From Kingdonia uniflora (lineage: Eukaryota; Streptophyta; Magnoliopsida; Ranunculales; Circaeasteraceae), in assembly GCA_014058105.1 (NCBI GenBank), contig JACGCM010000715.1:3906001-3970000 (forward strand): a stretch of 64,000 nucleotides of DNA. Direction: 5' to 3'. Shown here piece after piece: positions 40,329 to 53,470 of the stretch. The translations under genes were made by a program, and so were the position numbers. Below the pieces are notes generated by a model that saw nothing but the letters and a program-made list of their open reading frames with translations, had not been told where the DNA came from and searched no databases. Each line of letters starts with the position of its first letter. Position 1 is the stretch's first letter.

Positions 40329-43300
40329 GTGTCTGTAGTACTAGCGGGGATGACTGACACATGTCAGAAGGAGCCATCATTTCAAAAACTGAGGGGGAAT
40401 ATAAAAAATCGTCTCTCTCTCCCTCATAAATTGTCTACAGTTTTAGAGAGAGAAAAAAGTGGTACGCATCTCATTGTCAAGGAGAGGAGGCGTTTGAGTA
40501 CTGATTGTATATTGAGAAAGGCATCTTCATCGAGTAATCGGAGGTTGTCGGAGAAGCGACGGGAACTCTCATATTCAAAGAGGCGTCCGGGTAAAGCAGA
40601 GGATTGCTGCTCAACAAGTACAGGTTAGTCGTGAAAACTTATGAATGTTTTGATCTTGTAAAGACTTTGTATAGTAATCTGTAATCGTTAGTACTCTGTT
40701 TAGTTGGTTTTTAAAAAACTGGGGTTTTCAGTGGAAAAGATAAAAATTAAAGAGAGTCTGTAATGGAGGGTTTGTGCATATGTTGTTTTAGAGAGAAAAA
40801 AAATGTTTGTTGAAGATGAAGAGGGAAATTTGAAATGATTTGATTTTGTTATTGGGATTGTAGGGAGAATGGACGTGTTGACTTGGTAGAGGGTGGTTCT
40901 ATTTGTACTATTTGTAACATAGTGATAAAATATGTGTCTGTATTTATAGATTTAGTATGCGTTCTAAACCTATTATTCCTGCTAGTAAGCTCATAGTCTC
41001 ATTTGATTTTGAGGAAACATCGTCTTCAGGGAGGGGGGACGAGTGTAGTAAAATAGAGGAAACTGTTAATAGTATAGGGACGACGATAGAGGTGGTGGGG
41101 CCTAGTAGATCTGGGGGCGTAAAGGAGTGGGAGGGTGAAAGAGAGAGAAGTTTTATCATATACCCCGAGGGGGTGGATGTAGTGAAAAAGTATTTAAGAA
41201 ATAAAAAGAAATGCCTAGGAGAGTAGGTAGATATGTTGAGGAGCATGGTTTCTGGTTCAGAGCCTATATCCCTGAGAAAGGGAAGGAAGCGACGTACTAC
41301 CAAGTTCCCTATTTAGAAAAATGAAAGAAAGAGAAAGGTATTGGTGAGGTGGTTATCCTCTCCTATTACAATGGGCTCGGGCTCTCAGGCCCTAGTAGAG
41401 GGTTTTTATGTTTCTTGAATCAGGTCGAATACGGTCTTAGAATTCCGCTGACCTATTTTCAGAAAGTGTTCATGAATGCGTTACAGTGCTGCCTTACCCA
41501 ATTGAATGGGAATGTGTATGAAATGGTGAGGGTGTGTGAGGCGCTGAATAAAAAATGGAGGAAGGAGGGGTCTGCGAAGAAGTTCGCAGTGGAAGATGTT
41601 TTGAAAATTTATAACTTTAAGTATATGGAGGGTCAAAACAATGGTTACCTGTATAGTGGTTCGGTTAGGCCAAAATTCTTTGATTTTGAGTCTTCGGGTA
41701 GGCCATGGAATGACCACCTTGTGTGGGTTGAGGGTAACTATTTGTAGGTTCCAGATGAACCAACGCTTGAGCTGAACCATAGATATATTAATCCGAGTAA
41801 GTAATGTTGAACAATCTTTGAATAATTGATAACTATGTCTGCATGTTGTGTTTCTGATATTATGTTCCTTTTGTTCTGTAGAACCCATATCGTTGGCTAC
41901 TCCGGATAAAACTAGTATGTTCGATTGTGTTGTTCGCGACCAGGACGAGCTCACAGAGGTACCCAGTAAATTGGGTATTCGAAGGCTCAAACGAGTAGAT
42001 TTAATAGTTCTAAAAGTTCAGCGAGCTCAAGAGAAATGAGCTATGGCCGAGGGGAAGGCTGTTGAGGCCGTGGCTGACTTTCTTAGTCCTCCACCTTTTG
42101 TGCCTCAGACTCTCAAGCGGCTTACTCGCAAAGGTCAAAAGTTAGCGCAATAAAGTAGTTTGGCTGTTGAGGCTGTGTCCACGGAACAAGGGGTCGTAAA
42201 GCCTACTGCTGGTGACCTGCCCGAAACACATGAAGTGGGTGTGTCTGTGCTAGGGGATGGTGAGAAGATCCTGAAGAGGAAGCGGCCTGTGGGTGAGGAG
42301 TAGTCGGAATAAACCTCTTGCTACTGCCAAGATGCAAAAGTTGGAGCGGAGATACTGCCAGATGGCCGGGACAGACTCACAGAAGCTTGAGGATGAGTAT
42401 CTCGAGCACACGTTCACGGTATGTTTTACTAACAAATGTGTGCTTGACGTTGCTTTCGAACTAATTTTTTTAAACTGACTCTTCTATTTTTGTTGTGTTG
42501 GTAGCTGCCAACTATGCTGAAGGGGGCCATACAATGTCTGGGCGAGAGAAGCCTAGAGTTTGATGCTTTGACGGCAAAGTTCAAGGCTCAGTCAGCTCGC
42601 ATGAAGGAGTTTGAGAGTGACCTTCAGTTGGAGAGTGAGAGAGAAGGGCTGCAGATGCTACAACAGCTGTAGTAAAGTATAGTGAGTTGTCGAAGCATAA
42701 CAAGCTCATGTCTGATGCGATTGCGGCGGCTTTAGTAGAAAAAGATCACTTTATCAACTCATACTACTATTTTGGGTTGAGTGTTGATGATGTAGCTTTG
42801 GCTCAGAATGGTAGGTACACGGAGATCGGGCTTCCTACTGAGGATGAACAGATGGGTGGTGGTGTGTCTGAGAAAGTGCATCTTCCTCCAGGCAGTGCAG
42901 AGGTAGTCCATACTATTAAACAGACTTTGGACCCTCTGTTGGAACATGCTAAAATAGTTCCTTCTCCGGGGAAAACACTGGAATCTTTTTCTAAGGTAGA
43001 CATTTAACAAGCCTCTTTCAACGTTTTGTGGTATCTTGTCTTCTGTTTTCCAGTTCGCGTGACGTAGATTGTGATAGTACTCTGTATAATCGTACACTGT
43101 TTTTGTGTGATATTTTAAAATATGTTTTTCATGAATTTTCGGTATTAAAATAAGGTATCTGTAATCTGTGTAGGAGATAGAGCATTTGAAAAAAATGAAC
43201 TCCGAATTGGAGAAGTCGCTGGGTAAAGCGAGGGACTCCGCAGCCCGTATTCAGCAGGTACTTTAGAAAGCTGAATACGAGAGAAGGCAATTTAAGTTAA

Positions 43301-45560
43301 ATTCAGAGAAAACTCTAGAGAGTTATATGACCTGCAATGTAAATATGCTAAGATAAAAGTGGAGAGAGACGAAGTGTTAAGAAAGGAAGAGGAAAGGGGG
43401 GTAGTAGTTCGAAAACCCAAAGAGTTGGTTTGTTTAACAGACCCTAGTGATGGGGCGCGGTGTCAGAGTATATTATTAGTTCTGACTCTGTATTTTGAGG
43501 TCGAAGTAGATAGTGAGCGAAGGTTAAAGGAGGCTTATCTAGAGCTTGTGAGGGAAAGAGGTGTAATTCCAGACCCAACTCGAGTTATGTTTTTAGCTCA
43601 ATAACCACGCAATTCCCATAGTTTAGAACAAAAAAATGCTCAGCTCGGGCTGGTGCTATTGTTGCATGGGGTGATGTAGAACCTTTATCTGATGTCTTTG
43701 GCTTTATATAGCTTCAGAGGGTTATGAGGATTGTATTTTTTAGGATAAGGAAAGAACAAATAGCGGTTCAAACACAATTAGAGGGTGAGGTAAAGGGGTT
43801 ACATGATAAGTTATCACATCACATGGAGCAGGAGATGTTTTTAGCAACGCGGCTCTCGAATGAAGTAGCTGTTCGAATGAAGGTAAAGGTCGAAATGAGG
43901 GCTTTAAGTGTGCTACTTAAAAATAAATGCATCAGTGGTTGCATGAAGCACAAACAAAATTGAAGGAGTATATGTGCCCCTCGCGAGCCAAAGGTGCTGC
44001 TCGAACGAAGCGTGAGCATTATATAGACAACATTATCAAGTTTTATAAGGGGGGGGGGAACTAGTTAAAGTAGAGAACACCTTTATGACGTTTGTTGAGG
44101 AGTGTGGGAAGTATTTTGAAGTGGAGAATTCTAAAGTAGAGAAACTGTGGTTTAGCCGAGGTGAAAGAGGAATCGTTAGTGACCACTCCCGCCCGAGGTC
44201 ATGGGAGGAGTCCTCAGAAGAGGAAAAGTTCGAGCCTCAGATATCCCGAACCCGACGCAAACAACGTCAACAGGAGGTTGTGACATTTACCATGCCGGTA
44301 GACGTGCATGTGTCGAGTAGAAAGGCAGGGAGAGACAAGCTACGGTTGTCTCCTGCGCGGAAAAGTGATAAATAGATTGCTCTTGTTTTTCCATGACTAG
44401 TTCTTCATAATGTTTTGATGAGAAATGTATCCTGTGTTTTTTGTTAGGACGGAATGATGCATCTGATTTATTCAGATATCACGTTCTTGATATAACCTTG
44501 TAAATTGTTATATGTACTCTATTGTTATGAAAAATTATTATAAATGTAATATGTTGTGATAGGTTGATCTGACTGCTGTACAAAACCAGTGCGACACATT
44601 ACGCATAAAAAATAAACAATTGCTTGCTGAGCTAAGATTGAGTTGAGAGGCCAAAAAATTGTTATTGCGGTAGAAGAAAAATTGAGGGCGGAGATGAGTA
44701 AAACTCATTAAGAGAAAGAGACTGCGATGTTTGTCTGTTTGAGGAAGATAGAAAGTTTGGAGGTGGAGATAAGAAAAAAGGGCGTGGAGGTTGGTGGTGA
44801 ACTTGGACGAGCTAGTCAACAGGGTACTGAATTGTTATCTGTGCGTGCGCAAATTGTAGAATTGCAGGTCGCGCTAGAGGATGAAGGAAATACTGTGATG
44901 GGGCTACAGTTTCAAGTGAATGTGCGTGAAATGGTGATAAGTGAGGTTAGAGCTCGTGCTCGCAAGTATGAAGCACTGTGGTTGGTTACTGGTATGGTGG
45001 GGAAAAAGATGGAGGTAGCTTGTGCTCAGCAGAATGAAGTCATAAAGAAGGACTGGAACAAAATATGTGATTTGGAGTAGCTTGCGCAAAAGTGTCACCT
45101 GGATGTCTTAGAATACCAGGTCGACAATGAAAGACTTCGAAGTGCGAATGCAAAGCTGGAGGAAGATCTGCTGCGATTGGAGGTAAGATATGATTTGAAG
45201 CCGGTAGAATGTAAAAGTTATGAGAATTCAACATCTATGATTTATCATATTGATGTATTCATGGTCGTGTTGACAGCTCAGAATGCTGATGTGTGTCATG
45301 CAGCACGACGTGAGGACGATCATTGTAAGCAGCTGGAGAACAATTTGAAGGAAGCGCGACGTAAGCTGAGAGAACTCCTTCTCAGTAGGCAGGTAAAAAA
45401 TAAGGTAGGTAGTAGTCATGAGAGAGAGTTGGTCGTAGTAATCTCATTTTTTGTGGCAGAATTAAAGAGGGTAGAAGCGGAGAGTAAGAGGGTAAATGAC
45501 GATTTGATCTCCCGAGTTATAGAATGTGAGACACAATCTAAACCTAGTTTGTTGGACTGA
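40329..45560 (+). pseudogene. Degenerate intron-bearing gene: PF04195-like domain plus long coiled coil
   Basis: Plus-strand exon-like blocks with GT/AG borders: 40329-40624 (basic, Ser/Arg-rich), 40957-41800, 41882-42420, 42505-42672, 43174-43257 (exactly 28 codons) and further blocks to 45560. The 41349-41760 part (NQVEYGLRIPLTYFQ, ..VLKIYNFKYMEGQNNGYLY, ..WNDHLVWVEGNYL) resembles the plant 'putative gypsy type transposon' domain (PF04195). From 42505 on the translation is heptad-like, Glu/Lys/Leu-rich (for example EIEHLKKMNSELEKSLGK, IESLEVEIRKKGVEVG), predicting a long coiled coil. Stops at 41224, 42038, 42152, 42301, 42673 and frameshifts indicate decay. Function unknown; the family often travels in retroelement-rich regions. 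Confidence 0.45.
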
Positions 45561-45668
45561 TGAAATGGAACAAGAAGATCAAGTGTAGCTTGGCCCTAAC
45601 CAAGTACTTAAAGGGGGTAAGGTATATACCATATACCCGAGAGTGACACGATCTACCCGTAAAGACTA

Positions 45669-46330
45669 ATGAAAGTAATCTTTTGGAGTGCTCGAGGGCT
45701 GGAGAACAAAAAAATGACTCAATATCTCAGGAAAATAACAACAAGAAATAAACCAGATATTTTGGGCATTGCTGAACCAAAGATATTTTGCAAAGACTTT
45801 ATACTGCCGGGTTATGGCAACAAGGTCATTTCCATTGAACAAAGCGCAAAGAAAGGCTACATATGGATACTATGGCTAAAAGGTACTCCTGAACCTAATG
45901 TACTCTCTCTATTAAAACAATATATTGCAGTGCACTACATGGAGAGTTGCTTCTCCTTTGTTTATGCAGACTGTAACAAAATTAATAGGTTGGATCTATG
46001 GACTGACCTCTCTAATTTTGCTACAAATAATGTGCAACCCTGAATATGCATCGGTGATTTCAACGTGGTTCTTCGGCTCTATAAGAAAAGGGGAAGAAAA
46101 CTATCTCCCACATATGCAGTTATGGACTTCAACAACTTTCTGGATACGACTAAACTAAGTGAAAGCCCCTCCTCAGGACTTACTTTTACCTGGCACAATG
46201 CTCAAAGTGGAAATAATAGAACACTGGTGGTCCTAGACAGATGCTTATTGAATACAGAATGGAAAAATACTTTCTGAGGTTGGAATATGAAGGTGCTCCC
46301 TCGAACGCAATTCGACCTCTCACTCCTTCT
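45669..46330 (+). pseudogene. LINE endonuclease domain
   Basis: MKVIFWSARGLENKK (usual MK.LSWN.RGL), GIAEPKI (the TE-K type motif), IGDFNVVL (GDFN), TFTWHNAQSGNNRTLVVLDR (usual TW.N.......LDR) and ..FDLSLLLWE mark an APE-type endonuclease that nicks target DNA. A stop and a frame change near 46040 separate the two halves. Confidence 0.75.
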
Positions 46331-48740
46331 GTGGGAATGCTGCTAAGTACCTAAGCCTTCCAGCATCCCATTCGAATATCTTCAGTCTTGGGGAGATGAA
46401 CCAGGATTTGGGGACCTTGTAGCATATAGCTAGGCGAAGCCGCTAATTGCTGCTCCCCTATTCTCGATTATGCTGAAACTAAGAAGCCTTAAGGCCGATA
46501 TCAATAAATGGAGACATAACTCCGAAACCTAGCCACGTAATAAAACTACACTAGAGAGAAAGATGCTGCAACTTTAATTATAATTGGAAGAAGATCTCAC
46601 AAAAGATCTTATAGAAAAGAGATACTTAGCCCAAACGAAACTACTGAACAGATGGGAGGAAAATAATGAGAAGGATTGGAGATAAAAATCATGGATCAAA
46701 TGGCTCCAAGCTGGAGACAGAAACATTAAATATTTTTACTCAACCACAAAGGCTAGGAACGCTAAGTTACTGATCACATAAATTAAAGACAACACGAGGG
46801 AAGACATAGCCAACCAACCTTTCATAAGGGAACACAACATCGAATATTACACCGCCAAGTTCAATGCTGCAGAGATGCAACAATGCCCAACATTCTTTGA
46901 TTAGCTCCCCAAGTAGGTGACAGACGCATAAAATATTAATCTTACTACCTGCCCAACCAATGATGAGATAGGAGATGCAGTATTCTCTATGGATGGTAAC
47001 AGCACCCCCGACCCAGATGGATTCTCTAGAAATTTCTACATAACTTTCGAGGAGACCACGAGTTCCGATATTTACGTTGGAATATCCTTTTTCTTCTAGG
47101 ATGGTTTGATTCTATGACCTTTAACTTTAACACCATTGTACTGATCCCTAAAATCCATTACCCATCCTTAATTTAATAGTACAGGCCAATCTAACTCAGT
47201 AACTTTATTTTTAAAGTTATTACAAAAATCTTGGCTACTCGGCTATCTCCTATTGCTGACAATTGTGTTTCAAAAGACCAGAGTGCCTTTATCATGAATA
47301 GAAACATTCATAACAACATCTGTATGGCCTCTAAAATGGTGAATGAGATACAAATTAAGAGAGAGAACGACAATGTGGCACTCAAGTTAGACATCAGTCA
47401 AGCATATGACACTATGAGCTGGATATACCTCCTCAAAACCTTAACCGCCTTTGGGTTAGCTCCAACATTTTGTTCTTGGATTCAAATGATCATTAGCAGC
47501 AGCATGGTCTCCATCCTTATTATAGGCTGTCCATTAGGATTCTTTCAGTTGTTTAGAGTTCTCAAGCAGGGTGACCCTCTCTCTCTAATCCTCTTTGCAA
47601 TTGCGGAAGACATACTTAACATTAACCTCCACAAGGCCAGAGAAAAAGGCAGAATACAAACCATGACATCAACAAGGCTTATGTAGGAACCTACTTACCT
47701 ATTTTTTACAAATGATATATTTCTTTTTGTGAATGGGAACACCAGATGCCTACGAAAGTTCAAGAATATCATGACAGACTATCAGATAGTGTCTGGGCAA
47801 GAGATAAGTGTGGCCAAAAGCATGATTTTCATGACCATTATTCCTCTCACTTGTAGAAGACGTGTCTCAAAAATCTTTGGATTAAAGGAAGGTCAATTTC
47901 CTGAGACATACTTGGGCATTCCACTCATACAAGGGAGGGTTATAAAGTAAGCCATATTACCTCTGATAGAATTTTTTTTTGAAAAGGGCTAACAGCTAGT
48001 CTGGTATCATGATCTCTTTCCAGGGATGCGTTACACTTGCAGAGTCAATCCTAAATAGCATACCCATACATAATATGGCTGTCTACAAGTGGCCTCTGTC
48101 ACTTATTAAAGAGGGATATAACATTCTTAGAAACTATATATGGACCGGGGATCTGACCAAAAGGAAAGGAGTGACTTTGAAATGGGAAAAGGTATACAAA
48201 CTGATTAAGGATGGAGGACTTGGTGTCCGAAGCCTGGGGGAAGTGAACAACGCAATGCTTTGTAAACTTTACTGGGTCTTCAAACAGGGAGAAAAGACTG
48301 GGCAATATTTCTTAAGTCAAAATTCCGTACAAAGAGTAGATATACTATTGGACCCTCTACTACTTGGTATGGTATTCAAACTGGGGTAGCCCTCTCGAAA
48401 CCTTGCATTGGTTGACTCATCGGTGATGGAATGAAAATTGATTTCTGGAGAAACACATGGCTACAAATTTCCCTATCCTTGAATATATAGAAATGCCTAG
48501 ACACTTGTGGAAAAATTGTAAAGCAAGGCTTAGCAAATTTATCAACCCACAAGGTTGGAACTTCCCTAGTGACTTACTACTCCTCCTTCTGGCATTGGGA
48601 ATCAATTTCCAACAAATTCAGTGCAATCCCAATAACCAAGACACTATGATATGGAAACCAGATTTACAAGGCGCGTTCTCTACCAAGAATGTATTCAAAA
48701 CTTTGCGTCAAAGAGAATCTACGGCATGGTAGTGGCGATA
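46331..48740 (+). pseudogene. LINE reverse transcriptase
   Basis: After a decayed spacer (GNSTPDPDGFSRNFY near 46995-47040; usual K.PGPDGF...F), the frame 47231-47686 gives DQSAFIMNRNIHNNI, VALKLDISQAYDTMSW (motif A), and LKQGDPLSLILFAIAEDIL (motif B). Motif C reads LFFTNDIFLF near 47705-47735, where FADD is needed: the catalytic Asp pair is damaged. A stop precedes it at about 47686. The frame continues LGIPLIQGR, ..GGLGVRSLGEVNNAMLCKLYW (48200-48270), the usual thumb region. Confidence 0.75.
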
Positions 48741-49038
48741 TGTTTGGATTCATGAAGTTCACCCTCGACTGGGAGGCTTTACATCGCATCTGCTCAATCA
48801 TTTACTTCCTATGGATGATACCATAATGAAAAAATGTATCTCTCTAATTTTGATCTGTCCCCAATGTCACAACGCCACAAAAAAGGAGAAGCATACTTTC
48901 TTGCATTGTCCAGTTACAGCCTCTCTCTGGTAGAGAGCTACAAAATGTTTCTCTTACGATCCTATTATACCAACAAACAACTGGAGAACCATATTAGAAA
49001 AATGAAAGGCGTTTAGCTCCTACATTAAAGATCTCTGG
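48741..49038 (+). pseudogene. LINE zinc-binding (zf-RVT) region
   Basis: Frames give WIHEVHPRLGGFTSHLLNH.., ..ICPQCHNATKKEKHTFLHCP, matching the C-x2-C..H-x4-C knuckle (CP.C......HLF..C) found between RT and RNase H in plant LINEs. A frame change splits it. Confidence 0.6.
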
Positions 49039-49659
49039 GTGACCATGGTTTTTTCCATCTCCAGCAACATTTGGAAAGTAAGGAACAAATGGCAATTTGA
49101 TGGAATCAAGCTTCTTCATCAGACAATAATGTTGAATATCTTTACTGACATAACAGATGCGGCTCACCTCTCTAAAAATCTCATGCACAATACCATTCAG
49201 GATCTACAGATCATAAAGGTACCAAATGTTCATTGCAAACTAAGACAAGGCAGTAGCATAGAGAACTACAAATATGGGCTTCCAACACCGAATGAAGTAA
49301 AAATCTGTTGTGGCGGTTTGGCTCTCGGCAATCCAGGAGAAGCTGGTATATGTATTATCTACAGAAACAGCACCAAAGAAGTTTTGGGTACATATGGTAA
49401 ATCCATCGATCATGCTACGAACTTTATCACTGAGATCACGGTAATTATTCAAGGCGTTCACAGAACAATCACAAAAGGGTGGAGGAATTTGTGGGTTGTT
49501 TCAGACTCAGCTTTGGCTATTAAAATCCCATGGGCACTCAGAACTACTTGGAACCTTATAACTCCCCTTATCCTAAATATTCAGTTTAGCCATGTGTGGA
49601 GGGGATGTAACTTTTTGGCAGATCATCTTGCACGGAGAGGCTCAGACCCAAACTAACTG
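49039..49659 (+). pseudogene. LINE RNase H domain
   Basis: A 205-residue ORF containing ..VKICCGGLALGNPGEAGICI (usual KVNxDGAS.GNPG..G; the first catalytic Asp is Cys), ITEITVIIQGVHRTITKGW (alpha helix with the Glu), LWVVSDSALAIKI (usual ..ESDS), and HVWRGCNFLADHLARRGS (usual H..RE.N..AD.LA..G). Intact as a frame, but the active site is altered, so probably inactive. Confidence 0.75.
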
Positions 49660-49739
49660 ATGGAAGAATGAACAAACGACAAACCAAAATATCTAGAGAT
49701 AATCAAAGACCATTGTACAAAGTACTATAGAATCAAGAA

Positions 49740-50000
49740 AGTCGTTTGAACGAGATAGAAGGTCGTTCGAACGAAAAAGAAATTTTTTCAAACTTGTTGA
49801 TTCATACGACAATTCGAAGGCAAGTTTCAATAGGTCGCTTGAACGACTTGCACGCTAACCTCAACATCGGATTTTTCAACTTGTCGAGAAAGATGACATT
49901 TAAAAAGTTTTTCTTATCTTTGTTCAAACGGCATTGGAGGTCGTTCGAACGGTACATGCTCCTGGCGTTCGAATGACTCTGGACTGGTTTGAACAACTAG
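49740..50000 (+). repeat. CGTTCGAACG-rich segment in the LINE 3' region
   Basis: Four exact TTCGAA copies plus related GTCGTTTGAACGA and GTCGCTTGAACGAC words. The same words occur in the copia 2 LTRs. Confidence 0.7.
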
Positions 50001-50239
50001 CAATGATGCATGCGAGTTTATGGGTTTTTTTTCTTCTGTATTTCTTAATTTTTGTAGAGAACCCCATATACTTGCCCTAGTGTCATGTACTAGGGTGTGG
50101 AATGGATGGCTTTCCCTCATCTTGTAAACTTTTTTTTGGATATATCTACTAAACTTTTTGCAAAAAATAATATTTACTTTGATTGTAAAATCATGGTTAA
50201 TAGTACATATATATGATTAATATTTATACATATATATGA

Positions 50240-51130
50240 TTGTAGGAGAGTTTACAGATTAGGAGTAGCTCATCATTAGAACAATCTGTGGGACCATGCC
50301 AACATCCATCACTGGTATAGAATTTTTAAAGTTATCTCAATATATTATTAATTAAGCATTTTTTTCCTGTAGATTATTCTAATTGTTTATTTTAACATTT
50401 AGGTGCTTCATCGTCATCTTAATAAAAAAATGTACTCTGAATAGCCAGAAGGATCGTGGAGTTGCTCGTGACGAAGTGGTCGCGGTAGATCCAGATACTC
50501 TTATTCATAATGTTCCATTGGGTGATGGATTTTATAAAGATTCTCTTATCTGAAGTAATGAAGCCTAGAACTCTGTTGAGTAAAGATGATGGGTACTCAA
50601 GGGATCTAGTTGACATTGGGGAAGAAGCTTATGTTGCTTTGGCTATATGGTGCCTTGAGTTTGATGAATGGTATGCCGATTCATTAGGCGTTACTTCGTA
50701 GTTCTGGGGATTATTTCTTTTCGGATTGAGAACTTTTTTTTTAGTTATTGCTCTGGGATTTCATAAGAATTTGGGAACTTTTGGTTTAGTTAATGTTTAA
50801 ATCTCTTGCATATAATTATGTGATAGTGTGTATGAGATTTATTTATGGATTAGGTTTCTAGATCTAGATAAAAATTGTTTATAATGCTATTGTTTCCTAT
50901 ATATGCATGTGTTATTTGAATTGCAGTAGTTTAATTGTCACTGACTAATTATTTTCTTGCAGGTAAAGTCTTTTTTAACTCTGCCAATGGAGCCATATGA
51001 TTGTATTGCCGGTCCCAAGCCTAGATAAAGGAGGACGGAGAAATACAAGTATTCTTGGTATTGACACCGATATGGGGCTAATGGAAATGGAAGAAGTTTA
51101 CGATTGCTTCAATCAAATTGGTGAGTCAAT
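50240..51130 (+). pseudogene. Unidentified gene or transposon remnant
   Basis: Joined by one frame change, the plus strand reads DPDTLIHNVPLGDGFYK, then LLSEVMKPRTLLSKDDGYSR, DLVDIGEEAYVALAIWCLEF. The HNVPL..G...V.....I......IG....AW pattern recalls proteins carried by plant CACTA elements, but the match is weak. A further exon-like block at 51015-51120 (..GIDTDMGLMEMEEVYDCF) ends at a GTGAGT donor. No domain is certain. Confidence 0.3.
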
Positions 51131-53470
51131 CAACTAGTGATATTAATCAATTAATTTATACTTTGTTACTCTTGGTTTCTATTGAGCATTACTAAAATTG
51201 CCAAAACTATAGTAGGGGCTTTAAAACAATAGCTTGCTACAGTAAATGCACAAATTGTTCTTGCTGAGGTACTTTCAATAATTTAACTTGCTACTAATAT
51301 ATTTTTAGTTCTTCAGGTTTTGAATGTGACCTCGCTTGTAAAAGTTGGTTATGTTATATCTCAAAAAAGATGATGAGAAGAAGATTGGAGATTTTAAAAG
51401 AAAGGTCTTGTTAGAATGTTTACGAATCTAGAATAATTATAAATTATCCAAAATGTTTAAGCTATCTGATTTGAGCAATATTTTCACGTATATGCCTTTA
51501 ATACGAGATTTATATTATGAGATTTACCTACCATCTATTGATGTTTCTTTGAATAATGAATGGGATATGATAAGAAGTAACACTATTTTATAGGAAGATA
51601 CGTGAAATGGGAGCTGGGTGCAAGCTGAAGTCCCACCATTGAAAACATTGATGGACTGACAAATGATACAAAAATCCCATCACTGGATCTTAACATGCAA
51701 AAGGAAAAAAAGGTGAAGTAATTTCAGCAACAAGTATGACACATTTTTTTTCTTTTAATTTTTTTTTTGTAAAGGGTGAAAAAGATACCAAGATAAACTT
51801 TGGTTGTTATATAGGAATTTTTCCATGTCACATTTGGGAATGTTTCGAGTATACTGATTTGATTCCCAATGGCCTTGTTTTTAATACCAATATGTCATTT
51901 CTGTCTCTTCAGATTCATTCAGTATTGTTTATGTAGAATTTTATATGCTAAAGATGCCCGTTTTGAACCTGACAGCTTCCCAGTGATGCGGAAGCCTTGT
52001 ATATTTTGAAAGATCGACGTTTAATTTAATTACAAATCCGACAACTTTTAAGAAAGGTGCGAACGAAAGACATCACTTTTCGTCCATCTCTAAATTTCAA
52101 TTGAAGGTATGTCACATTGTTCACTATTTTCAATCTTGTTTTGGTTCATCTAGTATGATCTATAGGTCTGCCATTTCCTTCATTACCCTTGGTCCTTTTT
52201 GGGGCCATTGTGTCTTCTCCTTTGACATTTTTATGCTTAGACAGTACATGAGATGTCCCTTTAATATTCAAATTATCTATTTGATTTATTCAAAACTATT
52301 TCTAGAATGGGAACTTTTTTGTGGGAAGGGGATCTTTTAACAAGGTATCTCCTAACTCTTCTCCCACATGCGATGATAACCAAATACTTCAGTATGGTGT
52401 TGTTTTCACCAATTATCCAATGATTTTTGGTTACTTCTAAAAATATTTTATAACTTTAATTTGATGCTCATTTAATTTCTAGCAACCCCCCCTTGTGCTT
52501 TGGTTCTCCAAAAAGTTCCTTCGGTTTATATTTGCTCTATTAGATACATGCAATCCTTTCCTGCAACCCCCCTTGTATTTTGCTGTTCCCATAAGATCAT
52601 TTATGGTGCAGGGTCACATTAGTCTTAGTTTACTTTACATCTATATATAATATTCAGTGTATGGATCTTCTACTCACACAAGGATGTCTAGCTGCCATCA
52701 CACCATTCTGAAAAGGTTTACCTACTGCCAAATCTCTCCTTGCAATTTAAAGTTGGTTTTTCTCCACACATGTAAAAATCTTATGCTTTCAATTTGTATC
52801 TGTTGATTATTCCAATTCTTGATGGTCATGGATTGTTGATAGATGATACATCACAACACACCTTTACTTATTTAGCTAGTTTCCATCTGCATCTGTTTAT
52901 ACTTTGCCTGCTTCTTTACTTGTAGATAACACTGAGTCTTTTATGATTCTTAGGCCATAGATGTTTTGTTCATGCTGCCCTTTTAGAGTATTATTGTGTT
53001 TTCAATGGCAAAAAGAAATGAGGAGAAATACTTTGTAAATGGTATATACCTTACATCATCATAGGCATGAGCTGCTTCATATCTTCTCAAATATTGTAGC
53101 TTCTTACTATATGCATAAAAGTTTACCTAGTTTAATAAGGATTTCTTATTTGGCATTGTAGTTCATATCATCCACTGGTGGGATCATATGTGCATAGGCT
53201 AAATTGTTGGTTGTTCTAAGGGATCATTGATCCAACCTTCATTATAAGCATGACAAAGCCAAGTTAAATGGGTATTTTTTAACTGTTAATAGACTAATTT
53301 ATGATTAAAGAATGTGATACAGTCTTCTCCATTAACTGTTGGATGAAGGTCTCAAGATATTAATAAAGTTACATGAATATATTTTTTATATAATAATACG
53401 AGTTTATGTGATATTTTTTGGTGATTTCATTCCTATGATTTTGTTAAAAATTTTAAATAAAAAAAGAATT
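51131..53470. other. Long AT-rich stretch without a recognisable gene
   Basis: Only short ORFs (for example 51736-51936, 52101-52340) without motifs. A near-repeat of CAACCCCCCTTGT...TGCTGTTC (52486 and 52564, about 78 bp apart) is seen. Confidence 0.35.

Larger units (their letters stand above)
45575..50125 (+). mobile_element. L1-type non-LTR retrotransposon (LINE), degenerate
   Basis: Endonuclease, reverse transcriptase, zinc-binding and RNase H domains occur in the order of plant L1 ORF2 on the plus strand, broken by many stops. No ORF1 (DUF4283/zinc knuckle) is recognised upstream, so the 5' end may be truncated at about 45575. The 3' region (49660-50125) is non-coding and carries several CGTTCGAACG palindromes. 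No clear poly(A) tail or target duplication was found. Confidence 0.75.
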
